From positions 1 to 37,614 of the forward strand of contig JAISGJ010000144.1 in the NCBI GenBank assembly GCA_031263105.1: a stretch of DNA of 37,614 nucleotides, read 5' to 3'. A program made the translations under genes and the position numbers. The stretch is from Coriobacteriales bacterium (lineage in GTDB: Bacteria > Actinomycetota > Coriobacteriia > Coriobacteriales > UBA8131). The notes beneath the pieces are model-generated. The model worked only from the letters and a program-made list of their open reading frames with translations. It was not told the origin of the DNA and did not search any database. Positions within the stretch are counted from its first letter, which is position 1. Every line of letters starts with the position of its first letter. Below, in pieces: positions 1-7,864 of the stretch.

Positions 1-30
1 AGCCAGGGGGCAGGCGATGCTTGCGTTACG

Positions 31-80
31 GCTGTCGGCTGGCCCCTGGAGGCGAGGGCGCGTAAAATACGTCAGACCAG
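31..80. repeat. Short repeat, copy 1 (3' flank of the MarR-like gene)
   Basis: This stretch shares two blocks with 7776-7826: about 28 bases beginning gctgtcggctggcc, and about 13 bases ending gcgtcagaccagc or its close variant. A variable middle separates the blocks. Here the second block contains the stop codon of the MarR-like gene. Function is unknown; it may be a recombination footprint or a shared 3' processing/termination segment. Bases 1-30 hold nothing I can identify. Confidence 0.45.
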
Positions 81-935
81 CTCGCGCAGTTCCCGCAGAA
101 ACGGTTGTGAGTTGCCCAGTACCAGGTTGCGCTCATCGGTTTTCAGCAGGGTCTTCTGGTTCTTGATGTACTCACCGAACAGCTCCCTGAAACCCGTTGC
201 GATGCCCTTCCCCTCTTCGGTGACATTGATCTCCCGCATCCGGCGGTCGATTCCGACCGTCAGCCTTACCAGGCCCTTCTTCTCCAACGGAGCGATAATC
301 TGGACGACCTTGTTCGGGGGCAGCAGGATCATGCGCGACAGCGTCTTTACGGTGAGCTGGCTGGGCTTATAGTCGCAATACGCCAAGGCCACGAGGGACC
401 AGGCCGAGAGGCCGTACCTGGCGGCAGCGTTCTTGATGACCTTGGAAGAGACGGAGATGCAGCGGATGTAGGAGTCCTCGAACGATATCCTGTTGTATTT
501 GGTCGAGAGGTTCTGACTCGTCTTAAAGAAGCTCATCGTCTCTCGCAGCGTCAGATTGAAGATGGTGTAGTCGATGTTCTTGTGACGCAGACGTATGTGC
601 TCGCGCATGGCTGCGTTGACCCGGGAGTAACAGTAGCGCCCCGCTGTGGCGAGCAGGTATTCCACAGAGCGGCCGTCGATGCCGGAAGGCTGGCGCTCGA
701 TGTAGCCCCGAGAAGTCAGGCTTGCGGCCATCTGCGAGATGGCGCCATCGGTAAGGTTGAGCTCCTTGGCGATCCGGCGAGAGGAGACAGGCACATTGTT
801 GATGGCCAAGGTCTGCAAAAAGGAATACTGGCTTAAAGAGATCTCCCCCGTGCCCTTGATCACGTCCGAAAGGCGATCCTTCGCCAACAACGTGAGAACC
901 AGCGTGTCCATGACCGTTGAGTCTTCGATATGCAT
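72..935 (-). CDS. Tandem winged-helix MarR-like transcriptional regulator
   Basis: A cytoplasmic DNA-binding regulator of about 287 residues. Two MarR-type winged-helix modules are visible. The N-terminal one (about residues 30-95) has a recognition-helix-like stretch around RRIAKELNLTDGAISQMAASL followed by a wing with the DGRS pattern. The C-terminal one (about 180-260) has LTVKTLSRMILLPPNKVVQII followed by the wing GIDRRMREI, matching the MarR D-x-R-x-R wing. A single chain with two such modules is about twice the usual 140-residue MarR size, so it may act as a pseudo-dimer. I chose the ATG at 935 because a perfect TATAAT sits just upstream, at 942-947, which leaves no room for the longer reading. 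It is divergent from molybdoenzyme operon I and is the obvious candidate regulator of it (inference from position). Confidence 0.8.
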   Translation of the reverse strand: MHIEDSTVMDTLVLTLLAKDRLSDVIKGTGEISLSQYSFLQTLAINNVPVSSRRIAKELNLTDGAISQMAASLTSRGYIERQPSGIDGRSVEYLLATAGRYCYSRVNAAMREHIRLRHKNIDYTIFNLTLRETMSFFKTSQNLSTKYNRISFEDSYIRCISVSSKVIKNAAARYGLSAWSLVALAYCDYKPSQLTVKTLSRMILLPPNKVVQIIAPLEKKGLVRLTVGIDRRMREINVTEEGKGIATGFRELFGEYIKNQKTLLKTDERNLVLGNSQPFLRELRELV

Positions 936-941
936 ACGCGG

Positions 942-947
942 ATTATA
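942..947 (-). promoter_or_regulatory. -10 box of the MarR-like gene; probably leaderless mRNA
   Basis: A perfect TATAAT on the minus strand ends six bases before the chosen ATG at 935-933. Transcription normally starts about seven bases after a -10 box, so the transcript would begin at or next to the A of the ATG. No Shine-Dalgarno sequence is present. No convincing -35 hexamer is seen at 16-18 bases. Leaderless starts are common in Actinomycetota. Confidence 0.6.
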
Positions 948-1020
948 CCAGAAGCAGGTGCCTGCGGACGGCACTATGGAATTCAACCTACCTCAGTTAC
1001 TGTTCACACCCTCCACGGAC

Positions 1021-1156
1021 CCCCACTGTCATTCCGAGCCTGTCGAGGAATCTTCGACCGCGCCAGCGGTCGAACGCAGGTCGAAGGGCCCCCTGACCTG
1101 CCGTTGGACACTGCGTGTCCAAAGATTCCTCGGCGGAGCTCGGAATGACAGTGGAG
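1021..1156. repeat. Palindromic cloverleaf repeat, copy 1
   Basis: The outer arms are CACTGTCATTCCGAG and its inverse CTCGGAATGACAGTG. Inside are a hairpin of the tcgaccgc/gcggtcga type and, second, a hairpin ttggacac-tgc-gtgtccaa, with a G+C-rich block between them. It lies in the divergent gap between the MarR-like gene and operon I. Copies 3 and 6 have the same hairpin order; copies 2 and 4 have the reverse. It has no coding capacity of its own. Confidence 0.9.
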
Positions 1157-1263
1157 CGTGAACTGTAATGGTCGTCATAGAATAACTTTAGAAATACATA
1201 TATTACTAAAATTACTGTCTCCTTTATCGCATGCCAACTGCCTATCTCCAACAATTAAGTTTA

Positions 1264-1285
1264 TTATCACATCTATTCATGATAA
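1264..1285. promoter_or_regulatory. Inverted repeat in the AT-rich leader upstream of operon I
   Basis: TTATCA and TGATAA form six-base arms ten bases apart, about 90-110 bases before the start of the molybdo subunit. The surrounding stretch (about 1165-1300) is conspicuously AT-rich and should hold the operon I promoter, but no single -10/-35 pair stands out. This is a possible operator, perhaps for the divergent MarR-like protein; no more can be said. Confidence 0.3.
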
Positions 1286-1374
1286 GAGGTATTCAATGTC
1301 GAAAGCGCGACCAGCATAATGACAGCCATCGGGAAACACCACCAAAGAAGAACCAAGAAGAGAGGATGTGGCGT

Positions 1375-3960
1375 ATGGCTGAAGCGCTGAGTCGGCGCAG
1401 GTTCACAGCTTTGGGGCTGGGGGCTGCCGCAGCACTGGCAACCGGCACGTGGGCCGGTGCGAATCTCGGGGTGTTCGACCGCAAGGCCTTTGCCGAAGGC
1501 GACGCGGCAGCGGAAGGCGAGGCCCTGGAGCAGACCTACCATTCGGGCTGTCGCGGCAACTGCGGCTCACGGTGTCCGATGAAGGTCCATGTTCGAGAAG
1601 GGCACGTGGTAAAAGTCGAGCCGGCCACACTGCCTGAGGGCGACACGATCTATGAGCGCTTCTGCGTCAAGGGCTTCACGCAGCCCTTGCGGCTCTACGA
1701 CCCGGATCGTGTCAAGTATCCGATGCTCCAGGTAGGCGGCAAAGGCTCTGGCGAGTGGGAGCGGATCTCCTGGGAGGAGGCCTTCGATCTCATCGCCGAG
1801 AAGATCAATGCCGCCCAGGCATCGGAGTACGGGCCGGCGTCGATCGGGTTTTACAGCTCCTACGGCTCGTATGGCGTCCTCAATGGCGCGATGGCCGGGT
1901 ACCTGTCCTTCGCCTACGGGCGCTTTATGTCGGCCATGGGCAACACCGTCCTAGGGGCTGCGGCCGATCAGGCCCAGATACAGGAGCAGATGCTCAACTT
2001 GGGAATCTATGGATCCCAGCCGCAGGACATCGTCAATTCCAAGACCATCCTGTGCTGGGGCGGAAACCCGGCCGAGGCCTACGTGCACGACTGGAAGTTC
2101 GTGATGATGGCGCGTGACAAGGGCGCCAGGATAATCACGATCGACCCGCAGTACACCGCATCGGCAATTCACTCGGACCTGTATCTGCCTATCCGGCCGG
2201 GCACCGACGGCGCCCTGATGCTGGCAATGGCCAACTACTACATCGACAACGATCTGATCAACCGCTCCTTCATGGCAACGACCACCGTCTCCCCCTTCCT
2301 GGTCAAGCCCGATGGCAGCTATTTTCGGGCTTCGGACACCGGAGTGGCGCCCACCGAAGGCCCGATCTCGGCAACAACAGGCCAGCCTACGGTGATTGAC
2401 CCCATCATGGTCTTTGACAACGCCGCATCAGGATTCGTCGCTCAGGAGGTGGCGCAGGATCCGGCCGTCGAGGGAAGCTTCGACCACACTGCGGAAGACG
2501 GCGCGACCGTCAGGGTCCAGACCTGCTTCGAGAAGGTCAAGGGCGAGATCAAAGAGTGGACAGTCGCCAGGGCGGCCGCTGAATGCGACCTGAGCGAAGA
2601 GCAGATCGTGGAGCTGGCTGAGATCTACGCGGATCAGAGCGCCCCTGCTGCGGTGCTTACCTTTCAGGGCTTCGGCCATCACGTGAACTCGCATCACAAC
2701 TACAAGAACCTGGCCCTGATCGCCGCCCTTGTGGGCCAGGCCGCCAAACCGGGAGCCATGCTCACCCGAGGCAGCGCCGGCTCCTACTCCCTGGACCGAG
2801 CCGCCTACTTTATGGGCTATCCTCCTCAGACCATAACCGGCATGTACCTGCCCAAGGTGATGAAAGAAGGCAAATGGGGCGACAAGCCCCTGAAGTTCGA
2901 GGTCGTGTGGTTCACCAACGGCAACCCCTTGTCCTGCGACAGCGGCCGCCAGGAGCTCATCGAGGCCGTCAGGCAGGTCGACTTCGTCATCTGTTCGGAC
3001 GTCAGCTTCACCGACAGCGCCGCCTACTCCGATCTGGTGCTGCCCGTGCCGCACGCCTTTGAGACCGAGGACTTCGACTCCAACTGTCCCACGGCCTATC
3101 CCACGTATTACCACAAGGTCATAGACCCGCTCTATGAGTGCAAGGCAGACATCGACATCATGCGCGAGGTCGCCAACCGCTGCGGCATCGAGTTCGCGTT
3201 CGCCGAGAGCAACGAGGAGATGATGCGCAAGACCATGGACACGGAGGCCAACGTTGCCGCTGGCGCCGGATACGACGCCTTCCAAAAAGGCGAGCTGGTC
3301 AAAACCCCCATGGCCTTTCCGCAGATGGCCACCGACACCTTCCTGGCATCGAGCATCCCCGGCAAGCTCCAGTTCTATCTGGAGAAGCCGGTCCCACGCA
3401 ACAATTTTGGCCAGTCGGTCGCCGAATACGAGAAATGGCCCTACTACGAACATGCATACGAAGCCTACAAGGAGAATCCGGATATGTCCACGTATCCGCT
3501 GATGGGCTGCTCGCAGCACGATAAGTACCACGTCCACAGCCAGCTTTCCTACACCGCCTGGATCCGCGAGATCGACCCCTACCCGATGCTCAAGATAAAC
3601 GCATCGGATGCCGCCGCGCGCGGCATCGGTCAGAACGACGTCGTCCGGGTCTACAACAGTCGCGGGGAAGCGGTTTTACATGCAAAGGTCACAGAGGGCA
3701 TCAAGCCCGGCGTGGTCTCCATTCCTCACGGCTGGCAGGCCGACCAGTTCATCAAGGGCCATACGCAGGATCTGACCTCGATCGTCATGAACGACTTCGT
3801 CTCCAACTCGGCGTTCTATGACTTTATCTGCGAGGTCGAGCGTTACAACGAGGGGCTGGCGGACGAGCAGAGCGATCAGTACAGCGCCCTCAACGGTGTG
3901 GCCGGGGCATTAGGCAGCCCTTATCGCACGCAGGTCGCCGTCGCAGGGGAAGGAGCGTGA
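1375..3960 (+). CDS. DMSO reductase-family molybdopterin oxidoreductase, catalytic subunit (A1)
   Basis: An exported bis-MGD molybdoenzyme of 861 residues. The N terminus carries a twin-arginine signal (SRRRFT followed by a hydrophobic Ala-rich stretch). A DmsA-type [4Fe-4S] motif follows: C59-x3-C63-x3-C67 and C97. The rest matches the molybdopterin oxidoreductase fold and the C-terminal dinucleotide-binding domain (ARGIGQNDVVRVYNSRGEA, about residue 740). By comparison with DmsA and Rhodobacter DMSO reductase, the Mo-ligand position is Asp198 (GAAADQAQ) rather than Ser. A segment GPISATTGQPTVIDP is nearly identical in A3. The ATG at 1375 is preferred over that at 1366 because the AGAGAGG ribosome-binding site lies nine bases upstream of it. 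It begins an operon with B1 and C1. The substrate is not predictable; sulfoxides, N-oxides, catechols and other acceptors are all possible in this family. Confidence 0.9.
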   Translation: MAEALSRRRFTALGLGAAAALATGTWAGANLGVFDRKAFAEGDAAAEGEALEQTYHSGCRGNCGSRCPMKVHVREGHVVKVEPATLPEGDTIYERFCVKGFTQPLRLYDPDRVKYPMLQVGGKGSGEWERISWEEAFDLIAEKINAAQASEYGPASIGFYSSYGSYGVLNGAMAGYLSFAYGRFMSAMGNTVLGAAADQAQIQEQMLNLGIYGSQPQDIVNSKTILCWGGNPAEAYVHDWKFVMMARDKGARIITIDPQYTASAIHSDLYLPIRPGTDGALMLAMANYYIDNDLINRSFMATTTVSPFLVKPDGSYFRASDTGVAPTEGPISATTGQPTVIDPIMVFDNAASGFVAQEVAQDPAVEGSFDHTAEDGATVRVQTCFEKVKGEIKEWTVARAAAECDLSEEQIVELAEIYADQSAPAAVLTFQGFGHHVNSHHNYKNLALIAALVGQAAKPGAMLTRGSAGSYSLDRAAYFMGYPPQTITGMYLPKVMKEGKWGDKPLKFEVVWFTNGNPLSCDSGRQELIEAVRQVDFVICSDVSFTDSAAYSDLVLPVPHAFETEDFDSNCPTAYPTYYHKVIDPLYECKADIDIMREVANRCGIEFAFAESNEEMMRKTMDTEANVAAGAGYDAFQKGELVKTPMAFPQMATDTFLASSIPGKLQFYLEKPVPRNNFGQSVAEYEKWPYYEHAYEAYKENPDMSTYPLMGCSQHDKYHVHSQLSYTAWIREIDPYPMLKINASDAAARGIGQNDVVRVYNSRGEAVLHAKVTEGIKPGVVSIPHGWQADQFIKGHTQDLTSIVMNDFVSNSAFYDFICEVERYNEGLADEQSDQYSALNGVAGALGSPYRTQVAVAGEGA

Positions 3961-3965
3961 CTGTC

Positions 3966-4586
3966 ATGAGGATGGGATTCGTGTTCGACACAACCCGCTG
4001 CGTGGGCTGCAACGCCTGCTCGGTGGCCTGCAAGCAGGCCAACAACCTGCCGGCGACGGTCTGGTACAGCCGTGTTCTCACCGATGGCGGCGATGTGGCC
4101 GACACTCCGGCGGGGACCTTCCCCCACTTGAGCCAGCGATACTTCACCTTGGCCTGTCAGCATTGCGCCAACCCTGCCTGCACCCGTGTCTGCCCGGTCG
4201 GGGCAACGGCCAAAGACGCTGAGACCGGCATCGTGCATCAGGACACCGAACGCTGCATCGGCTGCAGGATGTGCGTGGCGGCCTGCCCCTATACGGGCGT
4301 GCGCAGCTTCAACTGGCAGGAGCCCGCCTTCGAGCTCGGCTTTGCCCTGGGCGAGGCGGACGCGCCGACGCATTACAAGCAGACCGTGGAGAAGTGCACC
4401 TTCTGCTCGGGCCGTCTCGGGCGTGGCGAGCAGCCGGCCTGCACCGTGCTCTGCCCGGCCCGGGCACGGCACTATGGCGACCTGGACGACCCCGAAAGCG
4501 AGGTCAGTCACCTGATCCGCACCAAGAGCACCACACGCCTGCTGGAGGAAATGGGCACCGACCCTTCAGTCTACTTCATCATATAG
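3966..4586 (+). CDS. Four-cluster ferredoxin electron-transfer subunit (B1, DmsB-like)
   Basis: A 206-residue DmsB/NrfC-type protein that passes electrons between the NrfD subunit and the molybdo subunit on the outer face of the membrane; it lacks its own signal and is presumably exported with A1. Cysteine groups for four [4Fe-4S] clusters are visible: CVGCNACSVAC near the N terminus, CQHCANPACTRVCPVG, CIGCRMCVAACPYTG, and a later CTFCSGRL...CTVLCPARA set. An ATG at 3966 lies ten bases after AGGAG (3951-3955) and gives the same N terminus as B2 and B3. A GTG at 3957 overlapping the A1 stop is the alternative. The next gene follows after 14 bases. Confidence 0.9.
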   Translation: MRMGFVFDTTRCVGCNACSVACKQANNLPATVWYSRVLTDGGDVADTPAGTFPHLSQRYFTLACQHCANPACTRVCPVGATAKDAETGIVHQDTERCIGCRMCVAACPYTGVRSFNWQEPAFELGFALGEADAPTHYKQTVEKCTFCSGRLGRGEQPACTVLCPARARHYGDLDDPESEVSHLIRTKSTTRLLEEMGTDPSVYFII

Positions 4587-4600
4587 GAAGGGCAGCTATC

Positions 4601-5821
4601 ATGACAAAACAGGAAGCCGTCACAGAGTCTGGGAAGGGCACTGCGCCCACGCCGAAATCGCGGGTCCAGTTGGCAGCGATTGTTGTTCTGGCGGTCATCG
4701 TCCTTGCCGGTATCGCACTCTGGGTGTATCAGGTGAGCGGCAATTACTGGCAGACCAACATGCGCGACCTTGACTCCTGGGGCCTGTACCTCATCAATTT
4801 CATGTGGTTCGTCGGCCTTTCGGCCGGTGGCCTGATCATCTCCTCGATGCCACGGGCGTTTGGGCTCAAGGGCTACGGAGACATCTCCAAGGTCGCAGTC
4901 TGGGTTTCCCTCGCGGCAATAATCGCCGCTGCCGCATTCGTCGTCGTGGACTTGGGGAGTCCCTGGCGCATATGGGAGCTCATCGTCTATGCCAACTTCA
5001 CGTCGCCTTTGTTCTGGGATGTGCTGGCCATCTCTGGCTATGCCATCGTTTCGATTGTCTATCTGGTGCTCTATCTTCGGGCCGACAAGGGAAAGGTCAA
5101 CGAGAAGGCCATGCGCGTGATAGCTGTCGTCGCTCTGGCGGTGGCGATACTCGTGCATTCCGTGACAGCCTGGATCTTCGGTCTGCTGCAGGGCCATGAG
5201 TTCTGGTACACGGCGCTTCTGGCCCCTTGGTTCGTCTCAAGCGCCCTGGTCTCAGGTCTGGCTCTGGTGCTTATCGTCGTTGCCGTGCTGAATAAGACAA
5301 GCTATCTTACGGTGACGCACGACAACTTCGTCAGACTGGTCAGGCTGTTGGGCGTCTTTACCGTCGTCGATCTCTACTTCTATGCCTGCGACATGCTTAC
5401 GGCGGGTTTTCCGGGGGCGCATAACCTCGGCCTGGCGGTCGTGCAGATGCTCACGACAGGGACATTGGCGCCGTTCTTCTGGCTGGAGATCGTCCTCTCG
5501 GCGCTCGTGATCGGCATTGCCTTTGTGCCGGCGCTGCGTCGTATGGGGGCCATCGTTTTCGCCTCATCCTGCGCGGTTCTGGCGATATTCTTCAAGCGTG
5601 TGCAATTGCTGATAGGGGGCTTTCAGCAGCCTAACATCGATCTGCCCACATCGGTCACCTCTCTGCCGTTAAGTGAGGGCGGAGAGCTTACGCAGGGCAT
5701 GAACTGGGGGCTGGTCTACTTTCCCAGCCCTCTGGAGCTCGGTGTCGTTGTCGGCGTCCTGGCCCTTTTCGGCCTGATCCTGCTGGTGGGCCTCAGGGTC
5801 ATGAAGTTGGGCGACCGCTGA
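4601..5821 (+). CDS. NrfD/PsrC-family membrane anchor and quinone-interacting subunit (C1)
   Basis: A 406-residue integral membrane protein with about ten hydrophobic segments. Family signatures include LDSWGLYLINFMWFVGLSAGG near residues 50-70, VVDLGSPWRIWELI near 120, and a TAWIFGLLQGHEFW stretch after the fifth helix. In PsrC/NrfD complexes this subunit carries no metal and binds menaquinone, passing electrons to the ferredoxin subunit. It ends operon I. Unlike C2 and C3, it is not followed by a D-E pair; only decayed fragments of related genes lie downstream. Confidence 0.9.
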   Translation: MTKQEAVTESGKGTAPTPKSRVQLAAIVVLAVIVLAGIALWVYQVSGNYWQTNMRDLDSWGLYLINFMWFVGLSAGGLIISSMPRAFGLKGYGDISKVAVWVSLAAIIAAAAFVVVDLGSPWRIWELIVYANFTSPLFWDVLAISGYAIVSIVYLVLYLRADKGKVNEKAMRVIAVVALAVAILVHSVTAWIFGLLQGHEFWYTALLAPWFVSSALVSGLALVLIVVAVLNKTSYLTVTHDNFVRLVRLLGVFTVVDLYFYACDMLTAGFPGAHNLGLAVVQMLTTGTLAPFFWLEIVLSALVIGIAFVPALRRMGAIVFASSCAVLAIFFKRVQLLIGGFQQPNIDLPTSVTSLPLSEGGELTQGMNWGLVYFPSPLELGVVVGVLALFGLILLVGLRVMKLGDR

Positions 5822-5883
5822 CTTCGCGAGCTCAGGAACCGTAAGGTAACCCGCCTTTCGATGGCCGACGGGCGTGCGCGACG

Positions 5884-6012
5884 CTATGCGCCGCAGGCGT
5901 CGTGCACGATGGCAACGCCGTTGCTCGTGCCGATGCGGGTGGCGCCGGCCTCCACCATGCGGAGGGCGTCCGTGGCCGTCCGGATGCCGCCGGAGGCCTT
6001 GACGCCTGCGCT
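5884..6012 (-). pseudogene. 3' fragment of deoC (C-terminal about 42 codons)
   Basis: On the minus strand this reads [16 protein letters not shown] and on to the family end, terminating in [12 protein letters not shown] and a stop at 5884-5886. It matches the 3' end of the intact deoC at 14373-15155 at roughly 95% over about 110 bases, with a different final tail. Nothing upstream encodes the remaining three quarters of the protein, so this is a dead fragment. It sits directly downstream of the ferredoxin/NrfD chimera. Bases 5822-5883 hold no recognisable gene. Confidence 0.85.
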
Positions 6013-6030
6013 TAGTCTGCCCAACTTGCA

Positions 6031-6255
6031 CTAGCTTTGGCATTGCGCCGACAAGAGGAAGATGAGCACGCCCGTGGCGATCATGCCCACGAAGAGGCCC
6101 ACCTCCATCATAGCGGGAGCGTACACCAGCCCGGAGTAGATGCCCGACATACTGTCTGCGCCGCTGGCTCCTAGGGCGGTGTACTTCTGGTGCGCAGGGA
6201 CGTCCCTGTCTCCCACAGCGAACTCTACCGAGTACTTCGGCTCTTCCCAGTTCAA
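6031..6255 (-). pseudogene. In-frame chimeric remnant: ferredoxin (B) middle fused to NrfD (C) C terminus
   Basis: The reading runs NWEEPKYSVEFAVGDRDVPAHQK, which is the middle of a DmsB-like subunit (compare B2), and then continues without a break as YTALGASGADSMSGIYSGLVYAPAMMEVGLF and the last NrfD helix (compare the end of C2). In an ordinary B-C gene pair, roughly 1.2-1.4 kb would lie between these points. An internal deletion has removed the second half of B and most of C while keeping frame. The first codon is TTG, overlapping the ATPase stop, and there is no ribosome-binding site. Probably not functional. Confidence 0.85.
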
Positions 6256-7664
6256 TGCGGTTGGTCGGATGCCCGAACCATCTCATCAAAGCGAATCAGG
6301 CGGACATCGCCCCTTACCTCTGCCTCCCTCACGAGCCTGTCTGTAAAGCCTGTCTTTGCGAACAGCCAGTACCAGGTGTGCTTGAATGTGAAGAGCTCGC
6401 TCTGGGCTTTGAGGTCATCGAGCACTCTGCTGCCCACAAGGGTGTTGGTCCATTTGCACTCGCAGAAAAGAGCGCTGTCTTTGCGAAAGGTCAGGATATC
6501 TATCTCCTCCTGCCTCTTCTCTTTGGGGTTGTTGCCCCACCACCTGCCGAACTTGCCGACAAAGAACGGCAAGCCGTCGCGCTTCGCCTCCTCCAACAGG
6601 TACTGCCTGCATATCTCCTCAAAGACCAGGCCCGTGTAAGCAGACATGGCACCCTTGACATCAAACTCATATACCGCCTTGCCCAACCCTGACGCAATGG
6701 CACTCATATTGGGGAATACGAACCTATACCAGAAACGAAACATCATGTCGTCCAGCAGGTAGATGCTTTTTTTGGAAGAAGACGCATCGGTTACGGGAAA
6801 CTCTTTTCTGACAATGCCCAGAGCCATGAGCGATGTCAGGTATTTGGCGCATTTATTGCTCTCCATGCCGCATTTCGTCGCAATCTCATTGAGACGCGAG
6901 GCGCCTCCCGCAATCGCTTCGATTACTCCGTTATAGGTGGAGGGCTCACGGAGCTCCTGCTTCAGAAGGTTGGACGGTTCTTCGTAGAGATGGCCCGAAG
7001 GAGTGAGGAACAACTCGATGATATTCTCTTGTACGGTCTTGGCCGGGTTGATCTTGTTCAGATATTCAGGGATGCCTCCGGTGCAACCAAACAAAATGGC
7101 CTTATCCTCATTCTCAAAGCCTTCAAAAAACGGCAAAGACTCGAAGAAGCTGAACTGCGTGACCTTGAATTGCGAGGTTCTTCTCCCATAGAGAGGGCTT
7201 TTATAGCCCAGCACTTGTTCCTCCATAAAACTCATGCTTGACCCACAAAGAATCAGAAATAACTTGCTGTCCTTCAAATGAGTATCGATGTGTGCCTGGA
7301 TGACGGATGATATAGGCCGATAGCCGCCGGCCAGATACGGATATTCGTCTATCGCCAAAATCAAGCGGGTATCCTTAGAGATTTGGTAGAGGTACTCGAA
7401 GGCTCTTTCCCAGTCGGAGAAGACAGCCCTCCCTTTTGACACCTTCGCGGTCACAGCGTAGACATCGTTACTGAAGCCCTTAAGATTAATCATGCCGTCT
7501 GCTTCGCGGGCAAGGAAATAGATTGCGTTCTTGTCTTTGATGAATTCCTTGATCAACGTGGTCTTGCCTACACGCCGACGTCCATATATGACTGCGAATT
7601 CAAACCTGTCGCTGGAATACATCTCGTTCAACGTATCGAGCTCAGCCTCTCTGCCGATGAACAT
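6252..7664 (-). CDS. AAA-type ATPase with C-terminal DUF234/nuclease-like domain
   Basis: A 470-residue cytoplasmic protein of the archaeal-type ATPase family (ATPase_2 plus DUF234). Walker A is GRRRVGKTT near residue 30 and Walker B is LILAIDEYPYL near residue 105. A winged-helix segment lies around 245-290. The C-terminal part contains EEIDIL followed by LFCECKW, resembling the D...ExK core of PD-(D/E)xK nucleases. These proteins are common orphan or mobile-associated genes of unclear function. I start at the ATG at 7664, eight bases after AAAGG, rather than the GTG at 7670. The base composition is visibly more AT-rich than the neighbours, and the gene lies between decayed fragments, so it was probably acquired. 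Its stop abuts the chimeric remnant. Confidence 0.85.
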   Translation of the reverse strand: MFIGREAELDTLNEMYSSDRFEFAVIYGRRRVGKTTLIKEFIKDKNAIYFLAREADGMINLKGFSNDVYAVTAKVSKGRAVFSDWERAFEYLYQISKDTRLILAIDEYPYLAGGYRPISSVIQAHIDTHLKDSKLFLILCGSSMSFMEEQVLGYKSPLYGRRTSQFKVTQFSFFESLPFFEGFENEDKAILFGCTGGIPEYLNKINPAKTVQENIIELFLTPSGHLYEEPSNLLKQELREPSTYNGVIEAIAGGASRLNEIATKCGMESNKCAKYLTSLMALGIVRKEFPVTDASSSKKSIYLLDDMMFRFWYRFVFPNMSAIASGLGKAVYEFDVKGAMSAYTGLVFEEICRQYLLEEAKRDGLPFFVGKFGRWWGNNPKEKRQEEIDILTFRKDSALFCECKWTNTLVGSRVLDDLKAQSELFTFKHTWYWLFAKTGFTDRLVREAEVRGDVRLIRFDEMVRASDQPH

Positions 7665-7683
7665 ACGCACATCCTTTCAATAC

Positions 7684-7744
7684 TGCAACTCATAAGTATG
7701 CAACTTACGAGTTGCATTATATCAGGAACGTCTGAGGCTGTCGA
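7684..7744 (-). promoter_or_regulatory. Promoter and palindromic operator of the DUF234 ATPase gene
   Basis: On the minus strand a -35 TCGACA (7739-7744) and a -10 TATAAT (7716-7721) are separated by exactly 17 bases. Overlapping the -10 and the start point is an inverted repeat with 14-base arms, tgcaactcataagt (7684-7697) and acttacgagttgca (7703-7716), with one mismatch and a five-base loop. Such placement fits a repressor site or an early-transcript hairpin. No repressor gene is adjacent. Confidence 0.75.
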
Positions 7745-7775
7745 CTTCGCGCCTGATACCATAATTCTGCTAAAG

Positions 7776-7826
7776 CTGTCGGCTGGCCTCTGAAGGCGAG
7801 AGTGCACGAGGCGCGTCAGACCAGCC
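7776..7826. repeat. Short repeat, copy 2 (3' flank of operon II)
   Basis: This is the partner of 31-80: both carry gctgtcggctggcc, aggcgag and gcgtcagaccagc in the same order and spacing. Here it lies beyond the 3' end of operon II. The remaining bases between the ATPase promoter and the E gene stop at 7865 show no gene. Confidence 0.45.
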
Positions 7827-7864
7827 CCGCCGCGCGCCGTTTGCGCTTCCGTGCACTGCGCCAG

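Noticed and set aside
997-1254. Short open frames inside the palindromic repeats (also near 15236-15516, 23884-24099, 37295-37536)
   Set aside because: They read through repeat arms, have repeated peptides only because the DNA repeats, and lack ribosome-binding sites.
2428-3537. 369-codon open frame opposite the A1 gene
   Set aside because: Antisense shadow of a clear molybdoenzyme; no ribosome-binding site or family signature.
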